Below are positions 14,363-24,306 of a stretch of 64,000 bases of DNA, piece after piece. How positions within the stretch are numbered: the first letter of the stretch is position 1; each line of letters begins with the position of its first letter. A program made the position numbers and the translations under genes. The notes under the pieces were generated by a model that saw only the letters and a list, made by a program, of their open reading frames with translations, was not told where the DNA came from and ran no database searches. The stretch is from Mytilus edulis. Lineage: Eukaryota > Mollusca > Bivalvia > Mytilida > Mytilidae. The stretch lies in assembly GCF_963676685.1 (NCBI RefSeq), contig NC_092350.1, forward strand, positions 42,627,373-42,691,372, read 5' to 3'.

Positions 14363-17300
14363 TGCACCTTACCGTATCGCTTGTTATATAATTAATGTAT
14401 TTGATTTCATGCCATATATTCTATGAAGCACTCTATTTATTGTATTTCTCAAATAAAAATAATACAATTTATAAACGTCCATTGTAATTTTTATTTTTAC
14501 TTCCTTCAGCGGAGGCCCACAAAAGTAATAACGGTTGTATATCCTGACAAGAAAACCCCCGACCTTTACAATATTTGTTACATTTTAATACATACGAATA
14601 ATTTAGTCTCCGTGATAATTCGTTTAGTAGTTCAATGGTCATTCCTTTATACTCTTTTGTTTCGTCATCTATCTCCACATATGGCTTCCACTTGAAATAA
14701 AAAAAAAGATAAACGTTTCATGTTATTTCTTAGCAATATTTTAACATAATCGAGTTTATATTTAGTAAATGTTTACCTGGACAAATATTGTCAATAAAAA
14801 TATTCAAAACTAACTCTTTTGCAATGTCCCATATGTCCCAGTTGATACATTATTCCAGAGCTTGCATTTCCCCTTATGACTTCCATGACATTTAGTAGTG
14901 CTGTTTATAAGGAAGCGTCAAAGCAAAGAGTTACAATTGATAAATTTGAAAATCTAACGGACCTCAAGTTAATTAACCGTTATGGACGTATCACAGTTGA
15001 CGATAGATATTACCCAATTGTCGTAACAATAAACCCGTCCATTTCTTATTGTGTAACCTACCGAAAAAGAATCGTTTTTTCATGGCCCGAAATGACACAT
15101 GTGGAGCAGGGTTTGCTTACCCTTCCAGTGTTCCTGATTGTATGACCTATTTTTGAAGGTTTTGTGTTGCTCTGTTTTTAGTTTTCTATGTATTCTTTTG
15201 TCATGTTTCATTTTTTGTCATGCCATTGTTGCCATACTCATTGTTTTTTACTTTGCCATACTCATTGTTTTTTACTTTGCCATACTCATTGTTTTCTACT
15301 TTGCCATACTCATTGTTTTCTACTTTGCCATACTCATTGTTTTCTACTTTGCCATACTCATTGTTTTTTACTTTGCCATACTCTTTGTTTTCTACTTTGC
15401 CATACTCATTGTTTTCTACATTGAGTATGATTATCCATTCACCTCTCTTACTTCATCTTCTCCTTCTAGTACCTAACTAAATCATAAGTTAAGTACAATT
15501 TCAGGTTACGAGTTGAACATTTTCCCATTAATCCTGAGAATTATTTAAACACAAATGTCTAAGAATAAAGATTTGTTAACATGAATACTTCTTCAAAACG
15601 CTTTACAGCTTACACACACCAATGCGTTTGCTTGATAACTATTAAATTAACATATACGTTATGAATAACATTGGCTAGTTTTAAAGCTATTGAAAAAAAT
15701 ATTGTAAAGGAACTTTACATTTGAATCTTCTTTCCTGCTTTCCCTCCTTTAGTAAAATTTATATTTAAAACAAATATTTTGATAATATATCTGAAGCCAT
15801 TTTCTATATTCTTGGACTAGCATTGAGTATTGTCAATATGTCTTGCGTTGCATGTTCCTGAATAATTATATTGTCAAGACACATTGTTAGAGTGGATAGT
15901 AAACGGAAAATGTCTCCTCAGAAAAAAAGGTACCGTGGTTTTCTTTATTTTGTGGGTACTTGTGTTCTTGGGGAGAAAAATAACATTTTCGAGGATATTT
16001 GATTTTGTGATTTTGCCAAAGTCTGTATACTGTGGGATCACTCTTATTCGTTTGATACCAATTTTTCGTAGATTTTGTAGGTACAGGTGAATGTCCAACG
16101 AATAACAAATTTTTTATAGGCTCTCATACAGAATATATAAGAATATTTAAGTTTTCCTTAATCCTCGGGAAATGGTACTCACAAAAATAAATGAGTCCAC
16201 ATATAACGATATAGAAAACTTGTAATTTGTTGAACACTTAATTACATGGTTCCCCTGCAACCACGATATCCATGAAAATTAGTATCCAACAACAAATAAT
16301 AATTTATCTACAGTATTAATATGTTAAATCTTATAAATGTGTTATCAATAAAATCGTAGGTGGTAGAAAAGTCTCTGGATAATGTCCTACTTAGTTGAGT
16401 TTCTGTTATCCCCCAATTCTTTATACGTAATGCAAAATTACGTAGTTTATCAACAAAATGATTTTGTTTTAATTTTTTGATAAGGTTAACAATCCCTTTC
16501 TAACCTTTTTTTGGCTCAGTGTATTCCGCTTTGTGATTGCTCGATAGATAAAATTTAATTCATATCTACCTTCTTTGCTTTGATTATTTTATTAGATATT
16601 TAGATTCGGTAGCACTTGCAAATATTTTCTACTAAAAGATATACGTCAGTAAGTGCATTCAATAAAAGATTATTCTAGTAAAATATAGTTCTTCTTATGG
16701 ACTATGCAGGCATATAACAAGGGGTGGTTATGTAAAAATTACAAAATTTCATCATTTTTTGGTAAATGACTTCCAGTATAATTTTAAGAATACGCCCAAA
16801 ATTTTCTTTTTAAAATAAGGATTGTGTAATTTTTTGGTCTAAACTTCAAATCACTGTACATTTCAGATCGAGTGGTACAAATGCACAGTACATACTTTCT
16901 TCATTCCCACTGTTCAAGGTAAGCATAAGTCATATTTTATAAAACGACAATTTATAATTTTTATAGGAAAAGTGAATCTAAGAAAATTAATTCAGTTACT
17001 TCGCAGAATAGAGTGTTGATAATTTTTAATTTCAAACAAAGAAAAACATTAAGTTAAAACGAAACGCTGCATAGATTTTTATATCCAAAATGTTAAAAAA
17101 GAGAGAAACAGACTTCAGTCTAGCCTGCAAATTGTTTGGTGCTTTATCCAGGTATAACATAGTTTCAAAGATGTTATTGTGACCCACATTAATAAAACTG
17201 CAATTATTAATTCATATCTCAAAAATATTAATCAAGGAACTTGATTGGATGATTAAAAATAAATTGTTAAAAAAAATCTTAAAAATATTCATAGTGGTAA

Positions 17301-20300
17301 GACATGGAACTGCATAATTAAAATTACCGTAGCAGAAAAGAAGTTTATTATGGCACCATGAAAACAATAAGCACGCATTGATTTTTATTGTATGCAACGT
17401 TGTGACCTATTTGTTAGTATTTTTTTCATTTTAGTTCATTAACATGTTTTGAGTTTGGTGTGACGTCCATTTTCATTGAACTAGTACACATTTTGTTTAT
17501 GGCCAGCTGAGCCCGAGTGTGGGGTTTTCTCGCTGTGCTGAAGACCCATCGGTGCCATTCGGCTGTTTTCTGATGTTTTGTTGGGTTGGTTTTTATTTTG
17601 ACACATTCCCTTATTTCCATTCTCAATTTGTAAAAGGTCTTCTAGATATAAGTTCTATGGTTTAATCTAAAGTTTGTCTTATAAAACTTACCGGTAATAT
17701 GCTTACAAGGAATTTTCTCTGGTTAAAACCAAACTTTACATTTGGAAATACAAATTTTTCTAGATGGTCACTTCCATTTACATCCCAGATTGTGGTATCT
17801 TTAAGAAGAATTATACTTCCGTTCAAGTAAACATATCCAACGTTAGATAATTGTCGTCGTCTTGCTTCCTTCCACAATAATGTCTGAATCGGCAACCAAT
17901 CATATTTGGGGTTTAAACTATGCTAAAATTTAAAAACAATACGTCGACTTAGCCAATCACAGTTGGTTTTAGACCTAGTTAAATTATATTTAAAGAGATA
18001 GGTCGTCTTAAAGGTTAACACTGTAAAATTAATCATCGATATAACAGAAAAGTGTTCAATTTTGACAGTGTCAAATTTAGGAAAGCTCACCATTGGAAAA
18101 TTACACACGCACTTAAGACTGCAAAGCAGCAATTAAGTCGTATCCCTGTTTATGCATAGCAGGAGACGCATAGCCTGTCAACTATGAAGGGCTTTTCTGA
18201 TCATAATTAATTTTGTTAAACGTACACTAGAGGTACGCGAAACAGGTCGTTTACGGACCCGAAAGGTACACGCAACTATTTGTTCACATAACCTTGTGTT
18301 GAAGTAGCACTTTTGTACAAGTAACAGTTTGTCCATGTTGGCCAGATACGCATAACGTTAAATGGGAATGGTGTATTACATTTATAGTGCAGATATACCG
18401 TCTCATATATAAAAGTTCATTAAAATGTGTTAATTCTAACACTCAATATTCAATTTTATGTATTATGAGAAACCTGATTACAATCTTTTTATTGTTCAAA
18501 TGGTCTGCGTCAATTTTGATTTTGTGGTCTATTAAAACTCGCATTCACTTGAACAAAAGTATACATTATAAAGTATCATTATGTTGTAGACTTTAACTAA
18601 TATGACACCGATAATAACACAGACAACAACGACAATGACGGTATTGACGATGATAACAACGACGATGAAAATGATGAAGATGGATTATTAAAGGCGATGA
18701 CATTGTTACCTTATGGTTTTGTTTTTTATTTCCAGACACACTGAAAAAACGTATTACTGCAACATTGTCGAAAGTTATATTGGGATTTCCGTCAAATTGG
18801 TGATGTTCGTCTTCGTGAAAAATAATCACTATCCATCTCGAAAAGTGTAGAAGAGAGTTTCGCCTTACATGTTTTCGTCCAAAATCAAAAGGCTACAACA
18901 GATCAAAATACATAGTTATAGTAATTTATTATCAGTCTTTGGCAAATTGTAAGTACACTTTAAATCAATTGCATGTTTATTGTGTTAAGTAATAAAGTTT
19001 AGACATACTTAATTGGGTGAATGAAACCTTAGCCGGGTTTGGCACAACTTTTTGGAATTTTGGATCCTCAATGCTCTTCAACTTTTTACTTGTTTGGCTT
19101 TATAAATATTTTGATATGAGCGTCACTGATGAGTCTTATGTAGACGAAACACGCGTCTGGCGTACTAAATTATAATCCTGGTACCTTTGATAACTATTTA
19201 CTTGTTATATCGACTCCTTAAGTGTTGCTTATGATTTCATTGGAGTTGTGTTACGATGACTTAACAGATATAATAAGTTACTATCATAAGCATAATGGTA
19301 GCTCGTTTCGTGCGTATTGTTTACGATTTGGAGAAAAGGTATAAAAGCTTTAAAATCTGAAAGACTGGTAAATACTCGTAACTAACTGGTAACTATTTGT
19401 AACAACACGTAACAGGTTATAGTTAACATTTAAAAGCTTCGCTGAAACAGTAACATTTGTTATATACTCGTATCATTCCTTAAAAAGATCGCAACATGCC
19501 CATTATTTGCTCTTAGATATCCTTGAGATTTCGTAAGAAATCGTTGAATTTTGCCATATATATATATATATACATGGTAATAACTTTTAACAATTCTTGA
19601 TAAACTGTAAATAGCTCATAATGACTTGTAACAATTCCAAAATCGATTAAAAAGTGACCAAATCGTAAGGATCCGAAAGTGAATTTGTGCATTACGTAAG
19701 GACTTGTAAGAAAAATGTATGTGAAGAGTTCAATACCTTGTTTAGTAATCTATTATAGATCATTTTTCCAATCTAAAAGTGGAAGTGAAAAAAGACGGGC
19801 ATTGATTACCTGTGATAAAAACTTTTCACATAATTTCGAATGGCAATACACTATGAATTTAAGAATTCTCTTTGAATTGGTTGACTCTGCATCTAATAAA
19901 TCATCTATGTCAGAAGATGTAAGCTCCTTCATATCGTAGGTTACAGCAAATATGTCGTAATGTGAAAGACGTTCATGAAAACGCAAAGCTTCTTTTTCTG
20001 AAATTGAAAAATGTAAAAGGAAACATAAAGAGGAGAGTATTTTTTGATTGGATAATTCACAAGGTTTGATTAGAATACCATCAGATATGTTGAATACCTC
20101 AATATTGTAACAGTTATTTCAAAATTAGTGAATTGAAGAAGAAAAAAACCGAAATAATAAACCAAAAGTTTTAACGTGTTATAATCGACGGAAAGAATGA
20201 ATTGATAATCCGCTTGTATTAATTAATAGATAAATTTTGTGTATTTACTGTCTGCTGATTGGTATTACTTTTATTTTCAATGTTATGGCGACACGCCCGC

Positions 20301-23300
20301 TCTGATCTTATGTATTCATACGTCAACATGTGTGTACGTTGTAATTGTTAATATTAATAATATAAAATGTTCTTTGAGACTTTTTTTGATAGAAATTTAT
20401 TTATAATGTTTGGCAATAATTTATTTTTAATTTATTGAACCATAAAATTAATTTTTGACTCGCGTATTATTCAATATGAAGAGTCAAAAATAATTTTTTT
20501 TGGTTTAACAAAATCAAAATGAATTATTGTCATTCATTAAATGCTTTATTTGGGGGGGGGGACAAATCTTCCGTATTCATGCCTTTTAACCATGCGGTCG
20601 ATTAACATATCTTTCATTTTATTCCTAATAGATCAGTTTTATACATAATAAAAGAAAACACATGTATTGGTTATAAATGAGAAAATGTACATCGTCTGAC
20701 CTTTGGAAGTTATCTAATAACCAACGAAGAGTGAACCGAAATGTTGGAATATCGTTTCATCATGATAACCCAAATAACGCATTTTTCGTTTTTAATTTGG
20801 TTTTAATATCTTCTCATGTGAGAAATAGTTTTATATAAAAAATATGCTGATGTGGTAATAATGCAAATGGAACAACTATCCACCTTAGTTCAAATGACTT
20901 ATATATAAGCAGTCATACTTCAACATACTAATGTCAACAATGAAAAAACTCATACCAATTAGTATGCTATGAAAAAGCTCCGCCATTAAAAGTACCAAAC
21001 AATTCAAATTAGAAAACTAACGACTGGATTTGTAACAAAACAATTTACAAAAAACAAAAATGAAAAACATGAATCAACGACAATAGCTGAACTACAGGCT
21101 TATGACTTAGGACAGACTTATAAAGCATGGGGTTGAGTTAAACATGGTTGTTAATGTCTGTGTCATTTTGGTCTCTTGTGGACAGTTGTCTCATTGGCAA
21201 TCATACCACATCTTCTTTTTTATATTATGAGTACTGAACCCTCTTCGAATCTTTTGCAATATGTTCGGCTGAACATAAGGACAAACGGTAAAGATTAGTT
21301 GCAATTGACTTATCCCAATAGGTCGGTACGAAACACACACACATAACTTACTTAAAAATAATAGTCATAAAGCAACGATATAAGAGCTATCGTAATTAAA
21401 GCTAGTTCAGAGTCAAATTACAACTATTAAATAAATTCAATTCTCGTATGTAAATAGTTATCAAAGGAACCAGGATTATAATTTAATACGCCACACGCGT
21501 GTTTCGTCTACATAAGACTCAGCCGTGACACTCGGATCAAAATAGTTATAAAGCGCCAAACAGTACAAAGTTGAAGAGCATTGGAGACCCAAAATTCCTA
21601 AAAGTTGTGCCAAATACGGCTAAGGTAATCTATTCCTGGGATAAGCAAATCCTTAGTTTTTCGAAAAATTAAAAGTTTTGTCAACAGGAAATTTATTAAA
21701 TTGACCATATAATTGATATTCATTTCGGTGTTGACTACTGGGCTGGTAATACCCTCGGGGACGAAACGTCCACCAGCAGTGGCATCGACCCAATGGTGTA
21801 AATAGTTATCAAAGGTACCAGGATTATAATTTAATACGCCAGACGCGCGTTTCTTTTAATATAAGGATGATTATCTTTGTGTATAAATTACGCTCACGAT
21901 GAGTGGAAATGCAACAAAAGCATAAGAATGATAACGACCGTATTGTAGTTATTAATTGATACAAGTGTACTTGACAAGATAAACGAATGACAAAAACAAT
22001 ATGTCATTAAAAGAAAATGTTGAGAATATAAGCCACTAATGAAAATTAATGTATTCTATTAAACAAATGGCATATTTAGATAATAAAATGAAGCAAATCG
22101 AAAAAAGTCGTTTGATGTTCTTTTCACAAACAAAGAGAAACATTTTGAATAAATGATAAATTTGCTTTGGTTGTCAACGTGCCTTTTTGATTCTGTAATT
22201 AGAGGATGGTTGCACAAAAACTTAAGAAAATACATTCTAATTGAGAAACTGCTAGAAATAAATCAGTCATACACACGGGGTTTACTACATTTAAACAGTT
22301 TTAATCTAAATTATGATATGATTGATTTCTTTTTATTTATATATCCGACTCCTAGCAAGACACTTTCTAAAGCTAGAGCCTATACAAAAAAATAAATATA
22401 CAAGAAAGAGTGAAGCCTAAAATTCGAACAAATTAAAATTTAAATCATCAAATTTTTACAGTGACAGGTCTACTAAATTAAGAAAATTTCACATTACTGA
22501 TCACGTTACATCCTCAGTGACTGTTATTTTAAAATAATTGATACTGCCATTGATCCCGGGTCGATCATATCGAACAGCAGCTATTGTCTTGTTGGAGTGT
22601 GTTCGTCTCGATAGCAGAACTTTTAGGTTTGGTCCCTGGCCTAGTCAAACCGAAGTGAAATATTGCTGGTTCTCGGTTAAACACGAGGCACTTTAAAGTA
22701 AACGAAAAGAATTGCTGCCATGGAGTCTGCACAATGATTACTGCAGAGCTCTGATTCCTGAACCGGCTTTGGCTACATTTTTTGTACTTTTGTTTTTATC
22801 CGCTCTTCAATGGACAACTATGAAGTTTAGAATAAGTATGAGTTTATTTATAAATTTCACCCGAATTCACATGTTTAAAAGATAATCTGTTGCCTTGGTT
22901 TCTTTCAATATTTTTTTTCTATAACACTTTTGTAAAATAAATCAGAGATGCTAAAATTTCAGAAAATACTATACACAATTCATTTACAGGTGAACATAAT
23001 GTCATAATAAGAACAATACTTTATTTTTCTAGATGAAATATGCTTGACTTTTTAAATGAAATAGACGATACTACAATGAGACACATGAAATCTGGTCTAA
23101 TATTGCTGCATGATAATATTCATTTATAAAGATAACCCTAATACAATTGTCGCCAAAATAATTATGGCTCAAAACTAATTGATTTGTATACAACAACTTG
23201 TAAGCAATCCTGTATTTTCGTACGTCCGATGCGCTTTTGTTGTTTTATCTTGATAAAAAATCAACAGTTTTGGGAGCAAAAAGTTATCAAAGGTACAAGG

Positions 23301-24306
23301 ATTATAATTTAATACGCCAGACGCGCGTTTCGTCTACATAAAACATACGAAGATCTATATATGATCAAAATGAATCTAAATTGCCAAATTTTTCTAGTAA
23401 AAGATGTACCTTACCATGCTTTGCCTTTGATCATTTTGCAAAATAGTACGGTAGTTTGGGTCTTCTATGCTCTTCAACTTCGTAGTGTATTTGGCTTTTT
23501 TTAACGGTTTGATTCTAGCGTCATTTACGAATCTTTTCTAGACAGAACGGGCGTTTGGCTTAACAAAATTAAGCTTTTGGTAATCCTGTTATCTATGATG
23601 AGTTTATTTATGTATTGACAATTGTTATATAAAAATTGTTGGTTGTTAATGCAACTTGTACGAATGTAAGTACTTTTTACTACTTTATTATATCAACAAA
23701 ACTCTTTTAAATATGTATAATTGATTAGAGATGATAAATTCTAGTGCTATGTTCCCTATAGCAGATAATTAAGATTTATTTGACATGTACTTTTCCGGAC
23801 TAACACAACTCATCTACAACTAGGAAGGAATTATCAAGAAGATGGGGTGCAGATAAGGGCAATAGATTTTAACAGGCTATTTAATTAAAACTTCAGGTGA
23901 TCCAAGTTTGTTTGGAAGAATTTAGAAACAATCGAAATTTTCCTCTTAATTGACATAACGGAAAGTTGAGTTCAAAAATAATAACTTCACTTCATTTTCC
24001 ACCAATGAAATCAAGTTTTTAATGTTAATTTATTATATTGACCTAAAATAAAGAAGCATTAGAATTAGTAAGGTGTTGTAAATACATTTATTTTTCTGAT
24101 ACTGACATACCTGTCTCCTTATCAAAAATAATGCAAACAGAAGTCCACTTTAAATTGATAATCACAGAGATCAACATGAAGACTGATATATCTGTCTCAT
24201 AAGAGATTGGTTCTCTTCTACTAATTGTCTCTCCTTCTGTGACACAAGCGGTCATAAATGTTGTTTGATTTAAAGCCGCCATGAAATCTCGTATCACGTA
24301 AATTTC
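3073..24306 (-). CDS. Gene A: ionotropic glutamate receptor paralogue, 10 exons recognised, 5' end incomplete
   Basis: This is a ligand-gated cation channel subunit of the iGluR/IR-like superfamily, expected in the plasma membrane with the ligand lobes outside. Exons, in transcript order: 24306-24111, 19997-19810, 18892-18710, 17922-17692, 14690-14596, 12267-12177, 11494-11173, 10355-10138, 6062-5794, 3469-3073. Phases agree at every junction and give 729 residues from the first recognised exon to the stop. Seen in the protein: an ATD remnant, S1 with APLVIDVLRE (the conserved amino-acid-binding Arg), TM1, pore, TM3 with TYSGNFVAILTV, S2 with GST and IGER, TM4 and a 75-residue cytoplasmic tail. 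The first recognised exon has a CAG acceptor and no start codon, so at least one exon further upstream is missing from this model. Usual iGluRs are about 850-950 residues. The nearest relatives are genes B and C. Ligand identity cannot be read with certainty. Confidence 0.88.
3672..3955 (+). repeat. Dispersed repeat I, copy 1
   Basis: Begins near ATAGATATAGGAAGATGTGG and contains ACGGCCTTCAACACGGAGCC. It is nearly repeated at 4263 onward, and stops abruptly after CATCAGATTCC. It lies in the intron between the last two exons of gene A. Confidence 0.7.
4263..5110 (+). repeat. Dispersed repeat I, long copy 2
   Basis: The first 270 bases match 3672-3955 closely; the copy then goes on through GACTTAGGACAGGTGCAAAC and GAGAGTACTCGCAGTTACTG, the latter also found at 31385. 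Read on the minus strand it lies directly 3' of the RT remnant at 5292-5690. Confidence 0.6.
5292..5690 (-). pseudogene. RT-element C-terminal fragment
   Basis: The open frame (RFARVCSDVIDFNERN..., GFRYHKLLKTFTKFFHRYKD, GISHPKFYGNI) matches the C-terminal part of the element at 7814-8929 along its length. The 5' part with the polymerase domain is missing, so this is a 5'-truncated retroelement copy. It sits in a gene A intron, same strand as the gene. Confidence 0.75.
5708..5790 (+). repeat. Dispersed repeat I, short copy
   Basis: Carries TATGGTATGAGTGCCAATGA and CCATTATAGGTCAAAC, typical of the start of repeat I, immediately next to exon i of gene A. Confidence 0.6.
5794..6062 (-). CDS. Gene A exon i: S2 of ligand-binding domain
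   Basis: 269 nt; acceptor TATAG, donor GA/GTAAGT. It reads SSELPERQKLWNGILEFNKS, DPSVLSSDPAEQIRKVRGG, YYAYIGERVYLDMAIGKSCD. IGER aligns with LLEST of vertebrate receptors, so Glu sits where the amine-binding acid (Glu705 of GluA2) lies. KSCD matches RKPCD, the first Cys of the S2 disulfide. It ends PNNSPFLNVFSDE. Confidence 0.92.
6210..6445 (+). repeat. Dispersed repeat III
   Basis: Contains CTGTCATATTCCTGACTTGG and the following GTAGAAAATGGTGGAT...CTCTCACTT block, shared with 24770-24985 and, less well, 25372-25470. No coding capacity seen. Confidence 0.6.
7175..7720 (+). repeat. Dispersed repeat II, long copy
   Basis: Starts near AATTGAGAAAGGAAATGGTG and continues through CAACCGACC-like and CCAATGGGTCTTCAATGTAG, GGACGTCATACTAAACTCC, GACTTGGGACAGGCGCAAAA. 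On the minus strand it forms the 3' flank of the RT remnant 7814-8929. Related copies are at 17432, 30299, 46317, 49667, 60745 and 63535. Confidence 0.7.
7814..8929 (-). pseudogene. Reverse transcriptase remnant (retroelement), one in-frame stop
   Basis: An RT-like protein on the minus strand: SFDFSTLYTTLPH, then GIPMGTNCAPLIADLFLYCY and TFRYLDDILALNN, where YLDD is the polymerase active-site motif. The 182-codon upper part (8929-8384) ends in TAA; the same frame continues for 50 codons and then as the open frame 8233-7814. So it is one coding region broken by a single stop. No endonuclease domain is seen. The class is uncertain, perhaps Penelope-like or another non-LTR type. It lies inside the gene A intron between exons i and h. 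Confidence 0.8.
8930..10137. other. Intron of gene A: nothing recognised
   Basis: AT-rich intron sequence; the only longer plus-strand frame (9367-9606) has no domain or homologue I recognise. Confidence 0.4.
10138..10355 (-). CDS. Gene A exon h: pore, TM3 gate, S2 start
   Basis: 218 nt; acceptor TTTCAG, donor AAG/GTGACA. It reads GGQHVAASSAGKTLLSCWW, then TM3 with TYSGNFVAILTVTKE (the counterpart of SYTANLAAFLTV), then TYKWGTAGSTIFETILK, where GST matches the ligand-binding SGST of S2. In this copy the acidic residue after the pore glycine pair, present in B and C (GGE), is Gln (GGQ). Confidence 0.93.
11173..11494 (-). CDS. Gene A exon g: S1 end, TM1 and pore entrance
   Basis: 322 nt; acceptor TTTCAG, donor G/GTAAGT. 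It opens EVDLVAAPLVIDVLRE and TVVDFTQPYFHEKSG, matching APLTIT..RE.VIDFS.PF, with the Arg that binds the ligand alpha-carboxyl. TM1 follows (NSIVFLCIGLSLIVITFCLF), then the pre-pore GRMKIRGLHHLSDSFWYVVG and ILCH at the pore loop. The reading frame stays open for about 190 bases past the donor, which should not be taken as coding. Confidence 0.93.
12177..12267 (-). CDS. Gene A exon f: S1, YELxxPPDGKWG
   Basis: 91 nt; acceptor TTGTAG, donor AGA/GTGAGT. It reads YELKSPPDGKWGVVSGNN then LWNGLIGQLQRR, matching the conserved YEI.LV.DGKYG....WNGM...L of S1. Equivalent exons at 34153-34243 and 53142-53232 have identical length and phase. Confidence 0.92.
12999..13345. repeat. Degenerate TGCACCAAGTA repeats
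   Basis: The short motif TGCACC(A/G)AGTA and its parts (GAGTATGCTGAGTA, GCAGTGCACCAAGTA) recur at least eight times between about 13050 and 13345. It runs directly into the LINE remnant starting near 13375. Confidence 0.55.
13375..13722 (+). pseudogene. LINE ORF2 C-terminal remnant with a frameshift
   Basis: The first part reads EHIFWTCHKIADLWIRLMDW, the typical 'H.FW.C' end region of L1/Tx1-type LINE ORF2. After an A-rich run near 13520-13530 the frame shifts by one base and continues IKNLIILLSKFFIYRTKLCE to NLYWDPWLPLLE and a stop at 13722. Both halves fit one protein, so this is a decayed, 5'-truncated copy, opposite in strand to gene A. Confidence 0.7.
13723..14359 (+). repeat. LINE 3' UTR and poly(A) tail
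   Basis: T-rich noncoding sequence following the LINE stop, with AATAAA near 14304 and a run of about 37 A ending at 14358. This is the retroposed 3' end of the same insert, not the end of a host gene. Confidence 0.7.
14596..14690 (-). CDS. Gene A exon e: S1 start of ligand-binding domain
   Basis: 95 nt; acceptor TTTCAAG, donor TC/GTATGT. It reads WKPYVEIDDETKEYKGMTIE then LLNELSRRLNY, the counterpart of the canonical EPYV...YEGFCIDLL..LA..L.F. It opens the S1 half of the glutamate-binding domain and ends with two bases of a Ser codon completed by exon f. Confidence 0.9.
15230..15423 (+). repeat. 24-bp minisatellite, 8 copies
   Basis: Unit TTTGCCATACTCATTG followed by TTTTCTAC (or TTTTTTAC), repeated eight times head to tail with few changes. 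Because 24 is a multiple of three, all three plus frames stay open here, which gives misleading ORFs. It is in the gene A intron between exons e and d. Confidence 0.92.
15424..17431. other. Gene A intron: no gene seen
   Basis: AT-rich. The part 15880-16110 is open on both strands (ACTTGTGTTCTTGGGGAGAA nearby), which suggests an old dispersed repeat, but no second copy was found in this window. Confidence 0.35.
17432..17636 (-). repeat. Dispersed repeat II copy
   Basis: On the minus strand it carries GGAATGTGTCAAAATAAAAA, CGATGGGTCTTCAGCACAGC and ATGGACGTCACACCAAACTC, the same order as 7175-7350. It lies 56 bases from exon d of gene A. Confidence 0.65.
17692..17922 (-). CDS. Gene A exon d: ATD to S1 linker
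   Basis: 77 codons, phase 0 both sides; acceptor TTTTAG, donor CCG/GTAAGT. It ends PNVKFGFNQRKFLVSILP, directly before the S1 start. It is 15-17 codons longer than the equivalents in B (60) and C (62), mostly from an insert around DTTIWDVNGSDH between NGSI and VFPN. The shared core YVYLNGS and FGFNQRK makes the assignment firm. Confidence 0.88.
18710..18892 (-). CDS. Gene A exon c: ATD to linker
   Basis: 61 codons in phase 0 on both sides; acceptor TTGTAG, donor AAG/GTAACA. It begins PFDFGRK and holds SRWIVIIFHEDE and TFDNVAVIRF. It is homologous to 36170-36358 and 59777-59965 (63 codons each) but is the most diverged member: the loop read as HTSTDVTSW in B and C is HEDEHHQF here. One N-glycosylation sequon (NIT) is visible. 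Confidence 0.82.
19030..19197 (+). repeat. Dispersed repeat IV copy
   Basis: Carries GGATCCTCAATGCTCTTCAA, GAGCGTCACTGATGAGTCTT, GACGAAACACGCGTCTGGCG and ATAATCCTGGTACCTTTGAT. Opposite or partial copies are at 21453-21632, 21798-21860, 23278-23345, 23440-23604, 29829-29922 and 46182-46305. I recall such sequences as very common in mussel DNA. Confidence 0.75.
19810..19997 (-). CDS. Gene A exon b: ATD segment
   Basis: 188 nt; acceptor TTTCAG, donor CAG/GTAATC. It contributes 62 codons plus two bases that complete a Glu codon from exon a. It starts KEALRFHERLS and ends LCEKFLSQ, with a hydrophobic strand LKFIVYCHS. Gene B (37441-37628) and gene C (61230-61417) carry exons of exactly the same length and phase here. 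Confidence 0.82.
20850..21228 (+). repeat. Dispersed repeat I copies (facing pair)
   Basis: 20850-21135 holds a diverged plus copy (CAATGAAAAAACTCATACCA, GACTTAGGACAGACTTATAA); 21150-21228 is a minus copy (GGTCTCTTGTGGACAGTTGT, CATTGGCAATCATACCACAT). The pair makes a partial foldback. Confidence 0.5.
21453..21632 (-). repeat. Dispersed repeat IV copy
   Basis: Reverse copy of 19030-19197, complete from AATAGTTATCAAAGGAACCA to AAAAGTTGTGCCAAATACGG. Confidence 0.75.
21798..21860 (-). repeat. Dispersed repeat IV fragment
   Basis: Contains AGTTATCAAAGGTACCAGGA and TACGCCAGACGCGCGTTTC, the end of repeat IV, cut off just after the GCGCGTTTC core. Confidence 0.7.
22550..22800 (+). repeat. Possible tRNA-derived SINE fragment
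   Basis: Less AT-rich than its surroundings. AGGTTTGGTCCCTGG resembles a pol III B box (GGTTCGANTCC), preceded by TTGGAGTGTGTTCGTCTCGA. No clear A box and no second copy here, so this is tentative. Confidence 0.3.
23278..23604. repeat. Two opposed dispersed repeat IV copies
   Basis: 23278-23345 is a minus fragment (GTTATCAAAGGTACAAGGAT, CGCCAGACGCGCGTTTCGTC). 23440-23604 is a diverged plus copy (TCTATGCTCTTCAACTTCGT, AGCGTCATTTACGAATC). Together they form an inverted pair in the gene A intron. Confidence 0.65.
24111..24306 (-). CDS. Gene A exon a: ATD segment
   Basis: A CAG acceptor precedes 24306 and the donor reads GTATGT after ...GAG ACA G. It opens in phase 0 and ends with one base of the next codon. 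The 65 codons include YETDISVF and WTSVCIIFD, matching the helix-strand unit (W..V.I.YD) in the middle of iGluR amino-terminal domains. The stretch before YETDI is longer than in gene B and resembles the preceding ATD strand, so this is an internal exon and not the first. Confidence 0.7.

Noticed and set aside
15138-15480. Three overlapping plus frames with repeats such as FAILIVFY and LPYSLF
   Set aside because: They result from the 24-bp minisatellite, which keeps all three frames open.
24088-24297. An open frame apparently starting with Met at 24297
   Set aside because: The codon there is GTG, not ATG, and the frame continues upstream to a CAG acceptor, so this is an internal exon of gene A.
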